Notes under the pieces: generated by a model
The model's input: the letters and a program-made list of their open reading frames with translations, nothing else
What the model was told of the DNA's origin: nothing
Databases searched by the model: none
Shown: in pieces, positions 30,369-41,150 of the stretch
Numbering within the stretch: the stretch's first letter is position 1
Layout: the number at the start of each line of letters is the position of its first letter
NCBI GenBank assembly: GCA_037953745.1
Contig: JBAKBP010001603.1
Span: 142,712 to 206,711 of the forward strand
Direction of reading: 5' to 3'
Origin: Lithodes maja
Lineage: Eukaryota; Arthropoda; Malacostraca; Decapoda; Lithodidae
DNA: 64,000 nt
Translations under genes and position numbers: made by a program

Positions 30369-32678
30369 TTACATCTGCACGCATTCCTGGCCAGTAAAAG
30401 TTGGTCTCTGATTCTGTCTTAGAGTTTTTCTCACACCTAGGTGTCCTGCCAATGGTATACAATGTGCCATTTCCATGATATCTCTACGACAAGGTTTGGG
30501 GACTACTACTTGATGGACGTCCCAAGCCCCGTCATCGATTGGTCTGTGTGGCGGTCTCCATCTACGCCACAATACTCCTCCTTTGAGGTAGAAACATTCA
30601 CCACCCTCCTTCTCACATTCCTCTTCACTCACGGACTTGGCAGCTAACTCCTTGCATTCACTATCATCTCTCTGTAGCTCTACCAGGCCAATAGGACAAT
30701 TTAGAGGGGTTTCATGGTCATCGTTAGGGTCAAGATGAGCCATAAAGGTGTCAGATAAATCCACCTCAGTCACATCAGGCACAGTTGGAGTGTCATTCAC
30801 ACTCTCATCATCCCTTTCATCAACTCTTACATCCGAACATTTCTGTCTGAGGGAACTGCTACTCGAGACATTGAACGTGTGACAGCACACAGGGAAAACT
30901 GTTGGCATCTCCTTTTCGAGCTCACCGGTTAGTGGCTCGTTAACAGGGGAAAGTGACAAAATGGAGTCTGGTCTGACCTTCTCACCTGCTACATCATTCC
31001 CCAAAAGGAGCGTTACCCCAGGCACAGGGGTACTACACAAAGCTATGGTGGCCTCACCCTGTAGTAACTCACATTCAATTTCGCCTTTTACCAAGTATGC
31101 ATAAAACTGGCCTCCAGCACCTCTCATTACAACTGGTTCGCCAGGTGGGCACTCAGTGTAAGGATTCACCATGAGGGTGCTAGTAGAACCTGTGTCTCCC
31201 AGAATTTTTACCTCATGCATACAACCATTTAATCTCACGTTGCCATATGAAATAAAGGGACGGTAACTGTCCTGCACTGATGGTGAAATTATTATTGGCT
31301 TAACCCTAGTGAGTTGCACCACACATGCTACTACACCCCTGTCTAGATTATTTACGTTAGCTGCTAGGTACTCTTGTCGGAAGTCCTGCATTAAAGGAAC
31401 TTTTGGTGCTAGGTACTCCTGCATTACAGGCACATATGGAGTTTGAGATACGGCGGCAACTGTCTGCCCCGATCTCTCGGTTCTCTCCTTGGCCCAGCAC
31501 TGATAAGCTAGGTGGCCTCTCTTGCCACAAAAAGTACATACTTTAGGAGATACGGGAACGTTCCCTCTTTGAGCATTACTATTAGTTTGGGGCCCACCTC
31601 TGTTACCATTGCCCTGAGTCGCATTTTTAGTTGGGGGAACAATTCTATTTTGGCTAGCTGGGGAAGACGTTATAGGCTTGTGACTGGGTCTGTCAGATTT
31701 GTGATTGGGATACTTAAAATTAGAACTAGAATTATCGTAGGGCTTCTTTCCACAAAATTTGTTGTTGAGCACGTATGTGTCAGCCATGTCAGCGGCGTCA
31801 GCAAGACAATCTACCTTTTTCCCCTTTAAATGATAGGATACAGAAGAATCAATTTTCCACAGGAAATTTTCTAACAGGACCAACTCCTTCAGATCGTTGT
31901 AGCTTGTGACTTTCTTACTCTTGACCCAATGATTGAAAGTTTTAGTCATGGTCCTGGCAAATACCTTATGGGTTTCTACTTTCTTCTGGTTTTTACGGAA
32001 AGATTGCCTGTAAGCCTCAGGCTGCAATTGATAGGTTTTTAGGATAGCTTCTTTGAGATAGTCATAATCCTGCCTAACTTCTGCTACCTCTGACAAATAC
32101 ATGGCTCGAGCCTGCCCTGTCAAAACAGTTTGTAACATAAACGGCCATTGATCTCTTGTCCACTTCATACCTCCAGCAACTTCCTCAAACAAAACAAAGA
32201 AATCCTGCACATTACCCTCAGTGAAAGGTGGAATGACACTAGTCATAGTCAATCCCAGAGGGGGAGCAATTACGGGAGCATTTGTATGGACATTTAGTGG
32301 AGCCGTTTGATATTGATAATGTTCGGTCTTTATTCTGGCTAGTTCTATACTTGCGTTTGCTTGTTTGGTCGTTGCTTTTATTCTGGCTAGTTCTAGTTCG
32401 AATATTTGATCACCGGTCAAACCAGGTGGCAATTGTACATTAAGTTGGCTAGGTTTACTAGGGATCCCACCAACTGCTCCGTCTCCCTCCCCGCCTTCTA
32501 CAGGGAACAGGTGGGATTTTATGGTCTGAGCCACCTCTACTTTGGACATGTTTGAGACAGTTAATTGGAGATGTGAGGCAAGCACTTTCAGTTCGGATTT
32601 TGACAGACAGTCAATATCAGGGGCTGTGGGTTCTGATTCTATGAAAACTCTAGCATCTTCATTAATTAGTTGAGGCAT
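30369..32678 (-). CDS. Gypsy gag-protease polyprotein with integrase zinc-finger start (copy 1)
   Basis: A 769-codon uninterrupted frame. It starts MPQLINEDARVF 88 bp after the LTR. Residues about 150-320 form a helical gag core (FVLFEEVAGGMKWTRDQWPF...). A CCHC zinc knuckle CTFCGKRGHLAYQC lies at about residues 382-395. The aspartic protease has LGDTGSTSTLMV at about residues 492-503. The C-terminal 70 residues (VVVPKPCRRDIMEMAHC...AGHLGVRKTLR) begin the integrase HHCC finger and then shift out of frame. This is the best-preserved coding region of the element. Functional status is otherwise lost by the pol lesions. Confidence 0.9.
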   Translation of the reverse strand: MPQLINEDARVFIESEPTAPDIDCLSKSELKVLASHLQLTVSNMSKVEVAQTIKSHLFPVEGGEGDGAVGGIPSKPSQLNVQLPPGLTGDQIFELELARIKATTKQANASIELARIKTEHYQYQTAPLNVHTNAPVIAPPLGLTMTSVIPPFTEGNVQDFFVLFEEVAGGMKWTRDQWPFMLQTVLTGQARAMYLSEVAEVRQDYDYLKEAILKTYQLQPEAYRQSFRKNQKKVETHKVFARTMTKTFNHWVKSKKVTSYNDLKELVLLENFLWKIDSSVSYHLKGKKVDCLADAADMADTYVLNNKFCGKKPYDNSSSNFKYPNHKSDRPSHKPITSSPASQNRIVPPTKNATQGNGNRGGPQTNSNAQRGNVPVSPKVCTFCGKRGHLAYQCWAKERTERSGQTVAAVSQTPYVPVMQEYLAPKVPLMQDFRQEYLAANVNNLDRGVVACVVQLTRVKPIIISPSVQDSYRPFISYGNVRLNGCMHEVKILGDTGSTSTLMVNPYTECPPGEPVVMRGAGGQFYAYLVKGEIECELLQGEATIALCSTPVPGVTLLLGNDVAGEKVRPDSILSLSPVNEPLTGELEKEMPTVFPVCCHTFNVSSSSSLRQKCSDVRVDERDDESVNDTPTVPDVTEVDLSDTFMAHLDPNDDHETPLNCPIGLVELQRDDSECKELAAKSVSEEECEKEGGECFYLKGGVLWRRWRPPHRPIDDGAWDVHQVVVPKPCRRDIMEMAHCIPLAGHLGVRKTLRQNQRPTFTGQECVQM

Positions 32679-32765
32679 GATTAGTATTTGACTTTTAAGT
32701 AGTGAAACGTTAATGAAACCGAGTGAAACTGTATGAAACTAATCCTGGCAAGGTCACCACTCTTC
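32679..32765 (-). promoter_or_regulatory. Leader with primer-binding site (copy 1)
   Basis: On the minus strand the LTR end ACA is followed by GAAGAG and TGGTGACCTTGCC at about 32748-32760. TGGTGACC is complementary to the 3' end of tRNA-Trp (GGTCACCA), so tRNA-Trp priming is a candidate. The match breaks after eight bases, so the primer identity is tentative. The gag ATG is at 32678. Confidence 0.5.
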
Positions 32766-34266
32766 TGTTACGTATCTTTATCCTCAAGTGGTTAACTTGA
32801 TGAATCTAGATAGCACAGAGATATATATTAAGGTATCAGTCAGCTGAAGGCAAAACAAAAGTAAAATCTAATAAAATTATTTCCTGTTGTTGCTTCCTTT
32901 CCTTTTGGATCTTAGGACTTGGTATCCTTTATTGACATACTCTTTAATTATGAAAAATACTGAAACTAATTAAAGTCATGTAGTATTTATAAAGAATTAT
33001 TATTTAACCGAAGCTTAGTAGGCTATGGTTATGAACCGAATAAGTTATAGCTAAAGGACTATTAATTCTATAAAAAGTCTTGAAAAATAAATATTAAAGT
33101 AAGAATATTTCTGTCTCTTACCCTTTTTGAAATGAATAGATAGTTTTCTTCTATGTCCTTTTATTTATATTTAATGTAATTATTCTTGGTTCTGGTCTTA
33201 CGTTAACAGTATTATATTATTATTATCAGGATTAATACCAAAGTCACATAAAAAGTTAGATATATATTTAATAATTAGTTAAATGTATTTCTTAACCACG
33301 TAACATTGAAGTTTGATTATGAGTAAATAAAGTTACAGGATAGTTTCATAGATTCGGTTCAAGTCTCACTCAAATAATATGAAAAGCAAAAATAATATTT
33401 TGAAGCAAAAAGAATTTTCTTCAGCTTAGGAAATCACTATAAGTAATATTAACACAGCCATGTTAGTCTAAGGCGATATTACTAATATGAGACAATAGCA
33501 TCACCGTACTCAGCACCGTTAAGCAATGTAAGCTTAATTCAAAGAAAATGAAAGAACTCGTAAGTATTAATATAAAACAATAGTATTACTTTCATCATAA
33601 CCCAATTACTTAAAGAGTCGCTTTAGTCCACAAGTTAGTCAACTAAAATAGTTAAGTACATAATAATAGCGTTAACGTTAATTCCCAATCAAATAGTTAA
33701 GCACATAATAGTAGCGTTAACGTCAATTCGCAATCAAATAGTTAAGTACACAATAATAGTAGCGTTAATGTTAATTCCCAATCACATATCTCACTAACCA
33801 ACATAACGTAAGTGTTTACACCGAACACACTTAACACACATATAATCTGACAGTCACAATCCCATTATAATACTTCACCCCGTCTTCCTCCAGCTGCAAG
33901 TTCACCTTCCCCAACTCCAAATGAGACTGATTTGAATGCCCACAACTCGGGTCTTATATACTAAACAATGATGGTGTAGGAACGAATCAGGAGGCGGGGG
34001 GTGGTGCCTGCTCCAATCATAGCTCCTCGAGTCGCATAACAGGTGCCTGGTCCACTCACAGCTCCTGGCGTCGATCATACGTCATAGCATCGGTCATAGA
34101 GGTAGTTTGCAGGGTCCCCTATGACGCACGCAGGTGTGAAGGCTTGTTTGCAGGTATGCGGGCGAGGTAGTTTCCCCACTCACTAGTCTGCTTCACCGTT
34201 TGGGTAGTGCGACTCCTTCAACTCTAATTCTAACTCTTAAATTAACATACAGGGCTCCGTATGTCA
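32766..34266 (-). mobile_element. 5' LTR of integrase-first Gypsy element, copy 1
   Basis: About 1.5 kb, almost identical to 26019-27522 (scattered substitutions and a few small indels). It begins TGACATACGG (minus) and ends ...GATACGTAACA. A 50-bp phrase with GTTAAGTACATAATA is repeated three times inside (about 33648-33770), as in the other LTR. High LTR identity implies a fairly recent insertion. Confidence 0.9.
33954..33960 (-). promoter_or_regulatory. TATA box of the 5' LTR
   Basis: TATATAA on the minus strand in the context AGTATATAAGACCCG. It is conserved in all three LTR copies (27211-27217, 52217-52223). It would drive the retroelement transcript towards gag. Confidence 0.55.
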
Positions 34267-34512
34267 GAATATATATATCTTTTATAGTGTATATATAATA
34301 CGTGTAGGCCTACAGGTATGTGTGTGTCAAAATAAACGAAAACGTTTTCCTGTAGTGGGTAGAGAGCAATTTGCAATCCCTATCTTCACTGCATTGATGA
34401 GAGAGAAAGAGAGAGATTTTATTTGTTTTGATTCTTTATTGAGAAAGCATACATACATGGGGATACATAATTACACGTTGTCTCAAAAGGGCAAAGATGG
34501 TAAAACAGTCTT
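34267..34512 (-). repeat. Short dispersed repeat and LINE 3' tail
   Basis: 34350-34410 matches 17.82-17.89 kb inverted. 34417-34510 (minus) reads CTTTGCCCTTTTGAGACAAC...CTCAATAAAGAATCAAAA, the same LINE-like 3' end (with AATAAA) as at 35551-35642. Each ends beside a (CT)n tract. Confidence 0.6.
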
Positions 34513-34870
34513 TTACCCTACTCATATTTTACATGTACAATATAAACACAAACATGAAAACAACATTTAGTAAGTTTTTATCTCTATACTTGTTAGCACA
34601 CCAGTTGTCCCTAACTGTTTAAGAAACTGTTACTGTTACTGAAACTTAACTGTTCCCTTTGCTAAACCTTAGGCTTAGCGCGGGTTTGTTATAATCCTGA
34701 TACTTCCATTAATGTCAGAGAATGACCCTCCCACTGCAGTTTAATCCCCAATTTCCAAAATGATCCTCTCGTCACTGCTAATACCCTAATATCTGGGTCA
34801 TTGGCGGCGGCAGGAATATACAGCCAGAGTTGTGTCTGTGCTAGCCGGGTTTATTATATATGGATCATAT
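34513..34870. other. Unassigned interval
   Basis: No coding feature or repeat match recognised, except that it lies upstream (minus) of the LINE tail at 34417-34510 and may be its 3' UTR. Confidence 0.3.
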
Positions 34871-35075
34871 ATATTTTGTTTCCCACACACATACATACAC
34901 CCATACACACATATATACATATACAGTGTATACAAACATATATATACATATATACACATATACATACATATACATATGCACACACACACACACACACAAT
35001 GCATGTACATATTCCTACATACATACATATACACGCATTCATTCATACAACACAAAAATATAACAATATACAGTA
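34871..35075. repeat. Mixed (CA)n/(TA)n cryptic simple repeat
   Basis: Alternating pyrimidine-purine tetranucleotides (ACAT, ACAC, ATAC) with a pure (AC) run at 34978-34999. Translations in all frames are low-complexity His/Thr/Tyr strings and are not genes. Confidence 0.9.
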
Positions 35076-35177
35076 TATACATACATATTAATTATTATTA
35101 TAACAATAATGATATAATGAAGCTATCAATTACATAATAATCATGACTATAAATCCTAAACTTTGTTTTATGTATAT

Positions 35178-35538
35178 TTACCTTACGATGTATTGTATAT
35201 TTTTGCATTTGGCTATTATTTGAGTAATCATATTATGATTGAACATCCATATAATTTGTTCATCGACCTTATCTATTACATTGTTTCTATATTTCGCTAG
35301 GTGTTGACAGTGCAGTATATAATGATTTAAGGTATGACTTCTTGGTGCTTTACATAATTGACAACATATTTCGTGTTCTCCTTTAGGAACACCAAGTTCC
35401 CACATATAACAATATCCTAACCTAAGTCGTGTGCACAAGGAGTCCTTCCAAGCACTTCTTAAGTTTCCGTATATGAAGCTAGTTCGCCGTGCAACGTTAT
35501 TATAGTGATAAAATGTCGCACTATTCGCGTGACAAGAG
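35178..35538 (-). pseudogene. LINE ORF2 C-terminal fragment (CCHC-type end)
   Basis: The minus strand encodes CTRLRLGYCYMWELG, ICCQLCKAPRSHTLNHYILHC and YRNNVIDKV, homologous to the C-terminal region of the LINE at 36.31-36.78 kb. The CxxC...H...C pattern is the terminal zinc knuckle found after RNase H in I-group LINEs. It begins at a (GA)n tract at about 35538 and lacks all upstream domains. Confidence 0.7.
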
Positions 35539-35550
35539 AGAGAGAGATTT

Positions 35551-35642
35551 GATTTGATTTGATTTGATTGTTTTATTGAGAAAAGTACAAATGTTACACA
35601 AGTATCATAGTTACATTATCTCAAAAGGGCGAAGGTGCATAC
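35551..35642 (-). repeat. LINE 3' tail with AATAAA and (CAAAT)n
   Basis: On the minus strand CTTCGCCCTTTTGAGATAAT leads to TTTTCTCAATAAAACAATCAAATCAAATC. The pentamer tail abuts a CT/GA tract. 35643-35977 holds no recognised feature beyond probable 3' UTR of the same element. Confidence 0.65.
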
Positions 35643-35977
35643 GCAATCTCCACCCTATTTCTGGCTTAAACTATATCATTACATATATAGTTAGATGAGT
35701 AATACATTGATATTGAAGATTAATTTTAACACTACCTAAGTTTAGTATATACAGTATCATAATAAAGACATATCTAAAATATATGAGTCCCCGTTATAGA
35801 CCTTGATCAGATTGTGTTTTGTTTTTTAAACACGCATGCTGTCCCACAAGACCCCCAACTGAGCCCCGACCGTGTTAATCCCTCCTTAAACATCCTAGAG
35901 GGACCCTAACCGTCGTGACCCAGTCACCAGACCCCAGCACCCAAAACATACAGCCATACAGATTCAGATTCAGATTC

Positions 35978-37024
35978 ATTTTTTTTTTTTTTTTTTTTTT
36001 TAAGAGACAATGAACGGAGGAAGGAAAAACACAGATAAAACAAAAAGGTCCATGTGCCTAAAGGCATCCTCCATTCATAAAATGTCATATTATTTTATTT
36101 CCATAAAATAATATTCGGAGGGAAGGTGCAAGTAGTTCTCCGGGAGGGATGTGCCGCATATCCGGAGGTACTTGTACATCAAGCCATTAGCCGAGAATAT
36201 TGAGGACAATACAGCTGTATGGTTAGGGAGCGTAGGTTCGCTGACCCAGGGTGGCCTGTAAGGCACCACTAAAATGTACATGTGTTTAGTTGAAGAGCAT
36301 AGCTACACATCAAATTATATGTTTTATAATTTTACATTCTTTTAAAAGGTTGTACATAGTTCCACTGTTGAACATCCATATTATCTGTTTAGTTACATTT
36401 TCAATTGTATTATTTCTATATTTTATTAAAGTTATACATTGCAGTATATAATGTTGAAGGGTGTGAGATCTTGGCCTATTGCACAGCCTACAACTCCTAT
36501 CCTTCTCTGCAGTATTAATGCCTAATTCCCAGTAATATTTGTAGCCTAGTCTTAACCTAGTACATACAGAATCTTTCCACTTACTTGTAACATTCCCATA
36601 ATTGAATTTAGTTTTATCTACCACCTCTCTGTAATGATGCATGGTGGCACTAGGCCTGGCTATATACTTACACTCGATATCTCTAGCTTCTTTTACTTCT
36701 TGACATTTCTTTATTTTGTTTTTTACCTGTTTCAAAGATAGGGTACATTGTACATCAATTTCCATTTTTTTTAGTAGCATTTTTAGCTATTATATCAACT
36801 TTTTCATTATAGGTAATCCCTGTATGTGATGGTATCCATGAAAACACAATTTTTCTCCCTTTTAATTGGAGTTGATGTACAATATTCCGGCATTGGATAA
36901 CAATATTTTCGTATACTGGTGTTTTACAGTTTAGGGAGTCCAGAGCCCCTCTACTGTCAACAAAGAAGCTTACATCCCCTTCTCCTCCTTCGATTTCTTT
37001 AAGTCCATATAATATCGCATACAA
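35978..37024 (-). pseudogene. LINE 3' part: RNase H, zinc knuckle, 3' UTR, poly(A)
   Basis: RNase H segment 36755-37024: MYAILYGLKE, SFFVDSRGALDSLNC (catalytic Asp) and FSWIPSHTGITYNEKVDIIA (last Asp). A frameshift near 36770 leads to the next frame (36310-36780) with DSVCTRLRLGYKYYWELG and CRLCNRPRSHTLQHYILQC. The 3' UTR follows and a poly(A) tail (T run 35979-36002) ends it, followed by (GAATCT)n. The 5' end is lost at a (GA)n tract at 37027. It belongs to a LINE family carrying RNase H, distinct from the one at 9.9-16.2 kb. Confidence 0.8.
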
Positions 37025-37026
37025 TT

Positions 37027-37029
37027 CAG

Positions 37030-37080
<51 letters not shown>
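37027..37080. repeat. (GA)n and G-run
   Basis: About 20 GA units followed by a run of ten G. It marks the junction of a LINE remnant and a Penelope terminal repeat. Confidence 0.95.
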
Positions 37081-37325
37081 TTACCCGTGCTCACTGTACA
37101 AGACAGTAGATGTGGCAACGTGTGGTATTGAGATGCCTTGGTAATGAATTGGCTTGGTAATGAGCTGGTACGGTGATGAAACCGACTGGTGAAGAAAAGG
37201 TCTGGTCATGAGATGGCATGGTCTTGTTTGTGTGGTGAGATGGAATGGTCATGAGATGTCATGAGATGATAGACATCTCATGACCATGCCATCTCACTAC
37301 ACAAACAAGACGAGTCACCTCAAGA
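37081..37325. repeat. Penelope pseudo-LTR block, inverted then direct
   Basis: 37081-37256 is the inverse of 17600-17790. At about 37258 it turns round and 37261-37325 repeats the start of the block in direct orientation (CATCTCATGACCATGCCATC). It runs straight into Penelope N-terminal coding sequence at 37326. Confidence 0.75.
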
Positions 37326-37690
37326 CCATAGGAAATGATTAGCAAAATTAAGTTTTCTTGGATATAATCCATATTTAAGTCTACTTTTTCAACCGAAGAG
37401 AGCTCTCTATTCGAAAAGGTGAATATAACTTTTTCGGGTGAGATACTGTTCGTCACATGACCTAATTTCCGAAGTTTATTTTTCTGTACGAATTCACTTT
37501 TCTGGTCAGTGTTAGATAGCAAGTTAGAAAGATGGTTGTAATCAATAAAACACACTTTACTTTTCAAATCAGAGAGGGCATTTTCAAGTTTCGCTTTCAC
37601 CGCATTTAACGCTTTTCTCTTTTGTCTTATTTCACAGTTCAGTAAATGTCTCTGGCAATTCCTATACACTTTTGAATATACAGTATATAT
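37326..37690 (-). pseudogene. Penelope-like element N-terminal region
   Basis: An open frame with CQRHLLNCEIRQKRKALNAV, KAKLENALSDLKSKVCFIDY, FVQKNKLRKLG and SPEKVIFTFSNRELSSVEK. Such a charged, coiled N-terminal part precedes the RT in Penelope-like proteins. It supplies the part missing from the copy at 16.2-17.6 kb, but stops at the pseudo-LTR before any RT motif. Upstream is an (AT)n tract (37681-37797). Confidence 0.65.
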
Positions 37691-37745
37691 ATATACCGGT
37701 ATATATATATATATAATACCGGGTATATATATATATATATATATA

Positions 37746-37797
<52 letters not shown>
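37681..37797. repeat. (AT)n microsatellite with CCGGTA interruptions
   Basis: AT runs broken by ACCGGTAT and TACCGGGTAT. The interval 37798-38640 holds no gene; around 38492-38510 it carries one copy of the GCTCGCTATCGCTCGCC phrase shared with nearby MITEs. Confidence 0.9.
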
Positions 37798-37798
<1 letters not shown>

Positions 37799-38641
37799 AA
37801 TAAATAAAAATCTCCCCATGAAATATTAGGTATATTGCTAGTGATTGACCATGCTATTCTTTCATTGAGGATGATGATAAATCATTGGGTTTTGATAACG
37901 ATTAACCAAGCTCTCCTTGTATTAGAAGGGTTTATTACCATGCAAATATCTTTAAATATGTAGATTATTTTGGACACTGTAATTCCCCATCTAATATAAA
38001 GATACAAAGGTAAATGTCTATCAATCTACTCAATGCCTTAATGGGAGATTTTTTTTATTTATGTGTGGGTGAGGGCTGGTCCTATCCAAAGGGAGGTTTG
38101 GAATCATCTATCCAACCTTAGATGTTTCAGTCTGTTTCTTTTACTGTCCTACCTTTCCTTTTGGGGGCGGGTGGCTAGAAATTATCGTATGCTTGTAAAA
38201 CTCACCTACTAGACAAGACAGAAAGGTGGGAGGGAACGTGAAAGTGGTCCCGGTCCCTAAGAATTGGAACTTCAAATGTTGTTTCTGTTCGAGTCCTGTC
38301 TCGAGTCGGTCACCCCCAGCTGAGTATATACATACATAAATACATATATTTATTTATTATTATTTTTTAGTTCCACCTAGACCTCCATCAAAGTTAAAAA
38401 ATAAAATCCCCCCAAGACCCCCCTTCGTGTAAATTGTTCGTATTTTTCGGAAAACAAAAATGCCCCGCCCAAAGGCCCCTCCTAAATTGCAGGCTCGCTA
38501 TCGCTCGCCAGGAAAAAAACTGACATCTAAATGGCAGGAAAGGTCTTAAAATCGCCACACTAATGGGACGAATGTATTATAATCCCAAAGCTAATAGGGC
38601 TAAACATGAGGGAGAAGGGGATCCAGCCCCCCCCCCCGTAA

Positions 38642-38870
38642 CCCTTTCACGTTTTTATGACGCAGAAGTTGCCAGATTAGCAATAATAAATAGAGTGCTC
38701 TCACTCATATAATTACCTCTCCAAAATTAGTTTTCTGCCCACAGCTAACTCAAAGACAACTACAGAGGTTGAAGTAACTAAACTAAAGGTTTCCAAATAC
38801 CCCTGATGGTAACAAAGGCTTTAAAGTATCCCTAATAGAGACTCAAAATTGCGTCAAGAACGTGAGAGGG
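38642..38870. mobile_element. TTAA-type MITE, 229 bp
   Basis: The ends are inverted: CCCTTTCACGTTTTTATGAC at 38642 and, from the other side, CCCTCTCACGTTCTTGAC at 38870 inward. The right flank is TTAA (38871-38874); the left flank is GTAA, one base off. Short, AT-rich and non-coding. Confidence 0.75.
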
Positions 38871-38929
38871 TTAATATACCCTTTCATATACACCCGTGTT
38901 GTACCCTTGGTTTGTTGAGTGTTGTTGTT

Positions 38930-39126
38930 GTTGTTGTTGTTCCCCAAGCTGCCTGGCCGAACAGCCCCAAGGCCCCGAGCAAGGCCAAGGCCATAACCGA
39001 GCGCCCCCACAGAACCCTCCCTGCCGACCACAATAAAGCCTGGGTGACCGAAGCCACTCCATGGCGGGGAGCTGAGGAGGGTGCGGAAACGCCCGGGAAA
39101 CCAAAGCCCTGTGCCCCTAAGCAATT
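38930..39126. other. GC-rich interval of unknown origin
   Basis: A (GTT)n tract (38920-38940) precedes about 190 bp of clearly higher GC content than its surroundings, open in several frames (for example 38849-39130 plus) but with no recognisable protein signature. It could be part of a retroelement or an exon remnant; nothing decides it. 39127-39388 shows no feature. Confidence 0.3.
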
Positions 39127-39388
39127 ATGAAGAGAAAGTTGAAGGGCAAAGGAAAAATGTGACGCTTTGGCTTCCAATCTTGGTAGATTGGGAGGTCAAT
39201 CCACGGAAGAGACGCCGTCACTTGAGATCTAGAAAATATGTTAGTACAAGGAACAGTTAGAGTAAGGTATGCGTATGGTAGAGATCGCTCAGTTCTCACT
39301 CTGATAGACTAGCCCATCACCAGTTGAATGTAGACAAGGATTGAAGAAAAGACTTGAGGGAAAAACCGCTCGTGTAATGTAATCTTAA

Positions 39389-39738
39389 CCCTATCTGGCG
39401 CGAGGCCGGTCTTTTTGGAACCTACAGTACTTGTTTCATTCCCTCTTTTTTTTTTTGGATATTTTGTTTTTATATATTACATTTCATTATTTAGACCATT
39501 ACTGTATATGACGTTTCACCCCATTTAGGTGTTGATTTGTTCTTGACGAGCGATAGCGAGCAGGAAGGGGTGGGGTGGGTTGGGGGGATGTGTGAAAGGG
39601 ATTTTGGAGAGGCATCTTTCTAAGTCTTGGGACCAACTAAGAATTACATATCTCGTGAAATGACAAAAACAATCAAACCCCTTACTAATAATTTAACAAA
39701 ACATCTTAATAGCCCCCAAGACGTCACACCACCTAGTG
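39389..39738. mobile_element. TTAA-type MITE, 350 bp
   Basis: TTAA at 39385-39388 and 39739-39742. The inverted ends CCCTATCTGGCGCGAGG and CACTAGGTGGTGTGACG match at about 11 of 17 positions. The interior carries GACGAGCGATAGCGAGC (39545-39561). The block at 44.69-45.04 kb is a related copy with a lost left end. Confidence 0.65.
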
Positions 39739-39962
39739 TTAAGTCTTCCTATACAGTCAGCAAAAAACGTTGTGCTGCTTAAGCAGAGTCAGTCAGGGTA
39801 GAGTCGGCTTTGGTGGAGGTAGTCGCTGTGGTGGGAGCCTCTTGGAAGGTGCAGCAGGACAAGTGACCGTCTGGGAGTTAGTGTGGGTTTGGTAATGTAC
39901 CATTATTGACGGCTTTCATTATTTTATTGTTTTCATTTTCAAACAATTTTGTTTCCCCTTAA

Positions 39963-40468
39963 GAGGGGTGACCTGCTTTTTGTTATTTCTCTCCTTTTCT
40001 CTCTTTCTCTGGCTTGTATCAATTCGGCCCCATTCAGCCAACTATTTTAAGACGTTTATCCCCCTCTAGGTGTCGATTTCTTCTTGGCGAGCGATAGCGA
40101 GCCAGCATTATATGAAGAAATCCGGCTTCGCCGGAGAAATTTTTCTATCGAAAAATGTACAAATTTAGCCTGCTGTCAAACAAAAATAAAAAATATGCTG
40201 GCTCGCTACCGCTCACCAGTAAACAATTTTCAACATGGTATTAATCACTTGTTATCAACAGATATATCTTACTGATTGTTAATTAGTATTCGATTTGGCT
40301 TCCAAATGTTCATAGTTCATAACATAACCTCTGTAATTGTTATACTGTACAGTAAACAATTGACACCTGCATGGGGATAAACGTCTTAAAACAGTAGGCT
40401 GAATGGGGCCAAACGGATACAACCCAGAGAAAGATAGAAAAGGACAGAACAAAAACAGGTCACCCACC
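39963..40468. mobile_element. TTAA-type foldback MITE, 506 bp, long inverted repeats
   Basis: TTAA at 39959-39962 and 40469-40472. The arms are more than 100 bp each: GAGGGGTGACCTGCTTTTTG from the left, GGTGGGTGACCTGTTTTTGT from the right, continuing through CCCATTCAGCC...AAGACGTTTATCCCC on both. Each arm holds a GGCGAGCGATAGCGAGC-type phrase (40086-40103; 40199-40218 inverted). No coding potential. Confidence 0.85.
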
Positions 40469-40499
40469 TTAAGCTAACTCCACCCCCACCCCCGCCTCC

Positions 40500-40524
40500 T
40501 CAAAACCTTTCGAGATTATATATA

Positions 40525-40591
<67 letters not shown>

Positions 40592-40657
40592 TAAACAAAA
40601 CAAAATATACAAACAAATAATAATAATAATAATAATTATAATAATAATAATAATTAG
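40500..40657. repeat. (AT)n and (TAA)n microsatellites
   Basis: AT run at about 40527-40588 and TAA/ATA run at 40616-40657, leading into the repeat at 40660. Confidence 0.9.
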
Positions 40658-40659
40658 CA

Positions 40660-41150
40660 GGGGTACCCGGCGTTGCCAGGGTAATAATACTGTACCACCA
40701 TAATCACCATCACTACTACCACCACTACTACTACCATAATCCCCATCATCAATCACTACTACCACAATCCTCACAATACTACTACTACCATAATCACCGG
40801 CCTCGACCTCCCTGTGCCTCATTAAACGGCGACCTCGATTTCGGCCGCTAAATGACCTCCGATTTTGGATCTGACCTCATCGGTACCCCCATTTTGGGGG
40901 GCTGCGAACAACTTTCGTTCCATACACCTTTTCGATCGGAGGTCTCCTTCTGCCCCAAACGGCCATTTGTTTTTAATTTCTTTTCAATTTCGGCCTCAAA
41001 ACGACCTCCGATCGTGGCCTCGCCCCCTCTATGACCTGACCCAGGTCAATAATTGACACCCACATGCAAAGTTTCAGCTCCCCAGGTCCAAAACTGCGGC
41101 CGCCTATTAAGAAAACAGACAAACAGACACACAAACTGATTTAATAATAT
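40660..41150 (+). repeat. Dispersed-repeat-like unit with GGTACCCGGCGTTGCC start
   Basis: Starts GGGTACCCGGCGTTGCCAGG, has a (CAT/CTA)n centre, then repeated GACCTC phrases and a terminal ACAGACAAACAGACACACAA followed by AATATAGAT. I recall similar start and end phrases in many invertebrate repeats, but cannot place the superfamily. No protein signature. 41151-41275 is plain AT-rich sequence with one degenerate GCTATCGCTC phrase. Confidence 0.45.

Noticed and set aside
38849..39177. GC-rich overlapping frames as a host exon
   Set aside because: Open in several frames on both strands, with no recognisable domain, no consistent splice sites seen and a (GTT)n tract at the edge.
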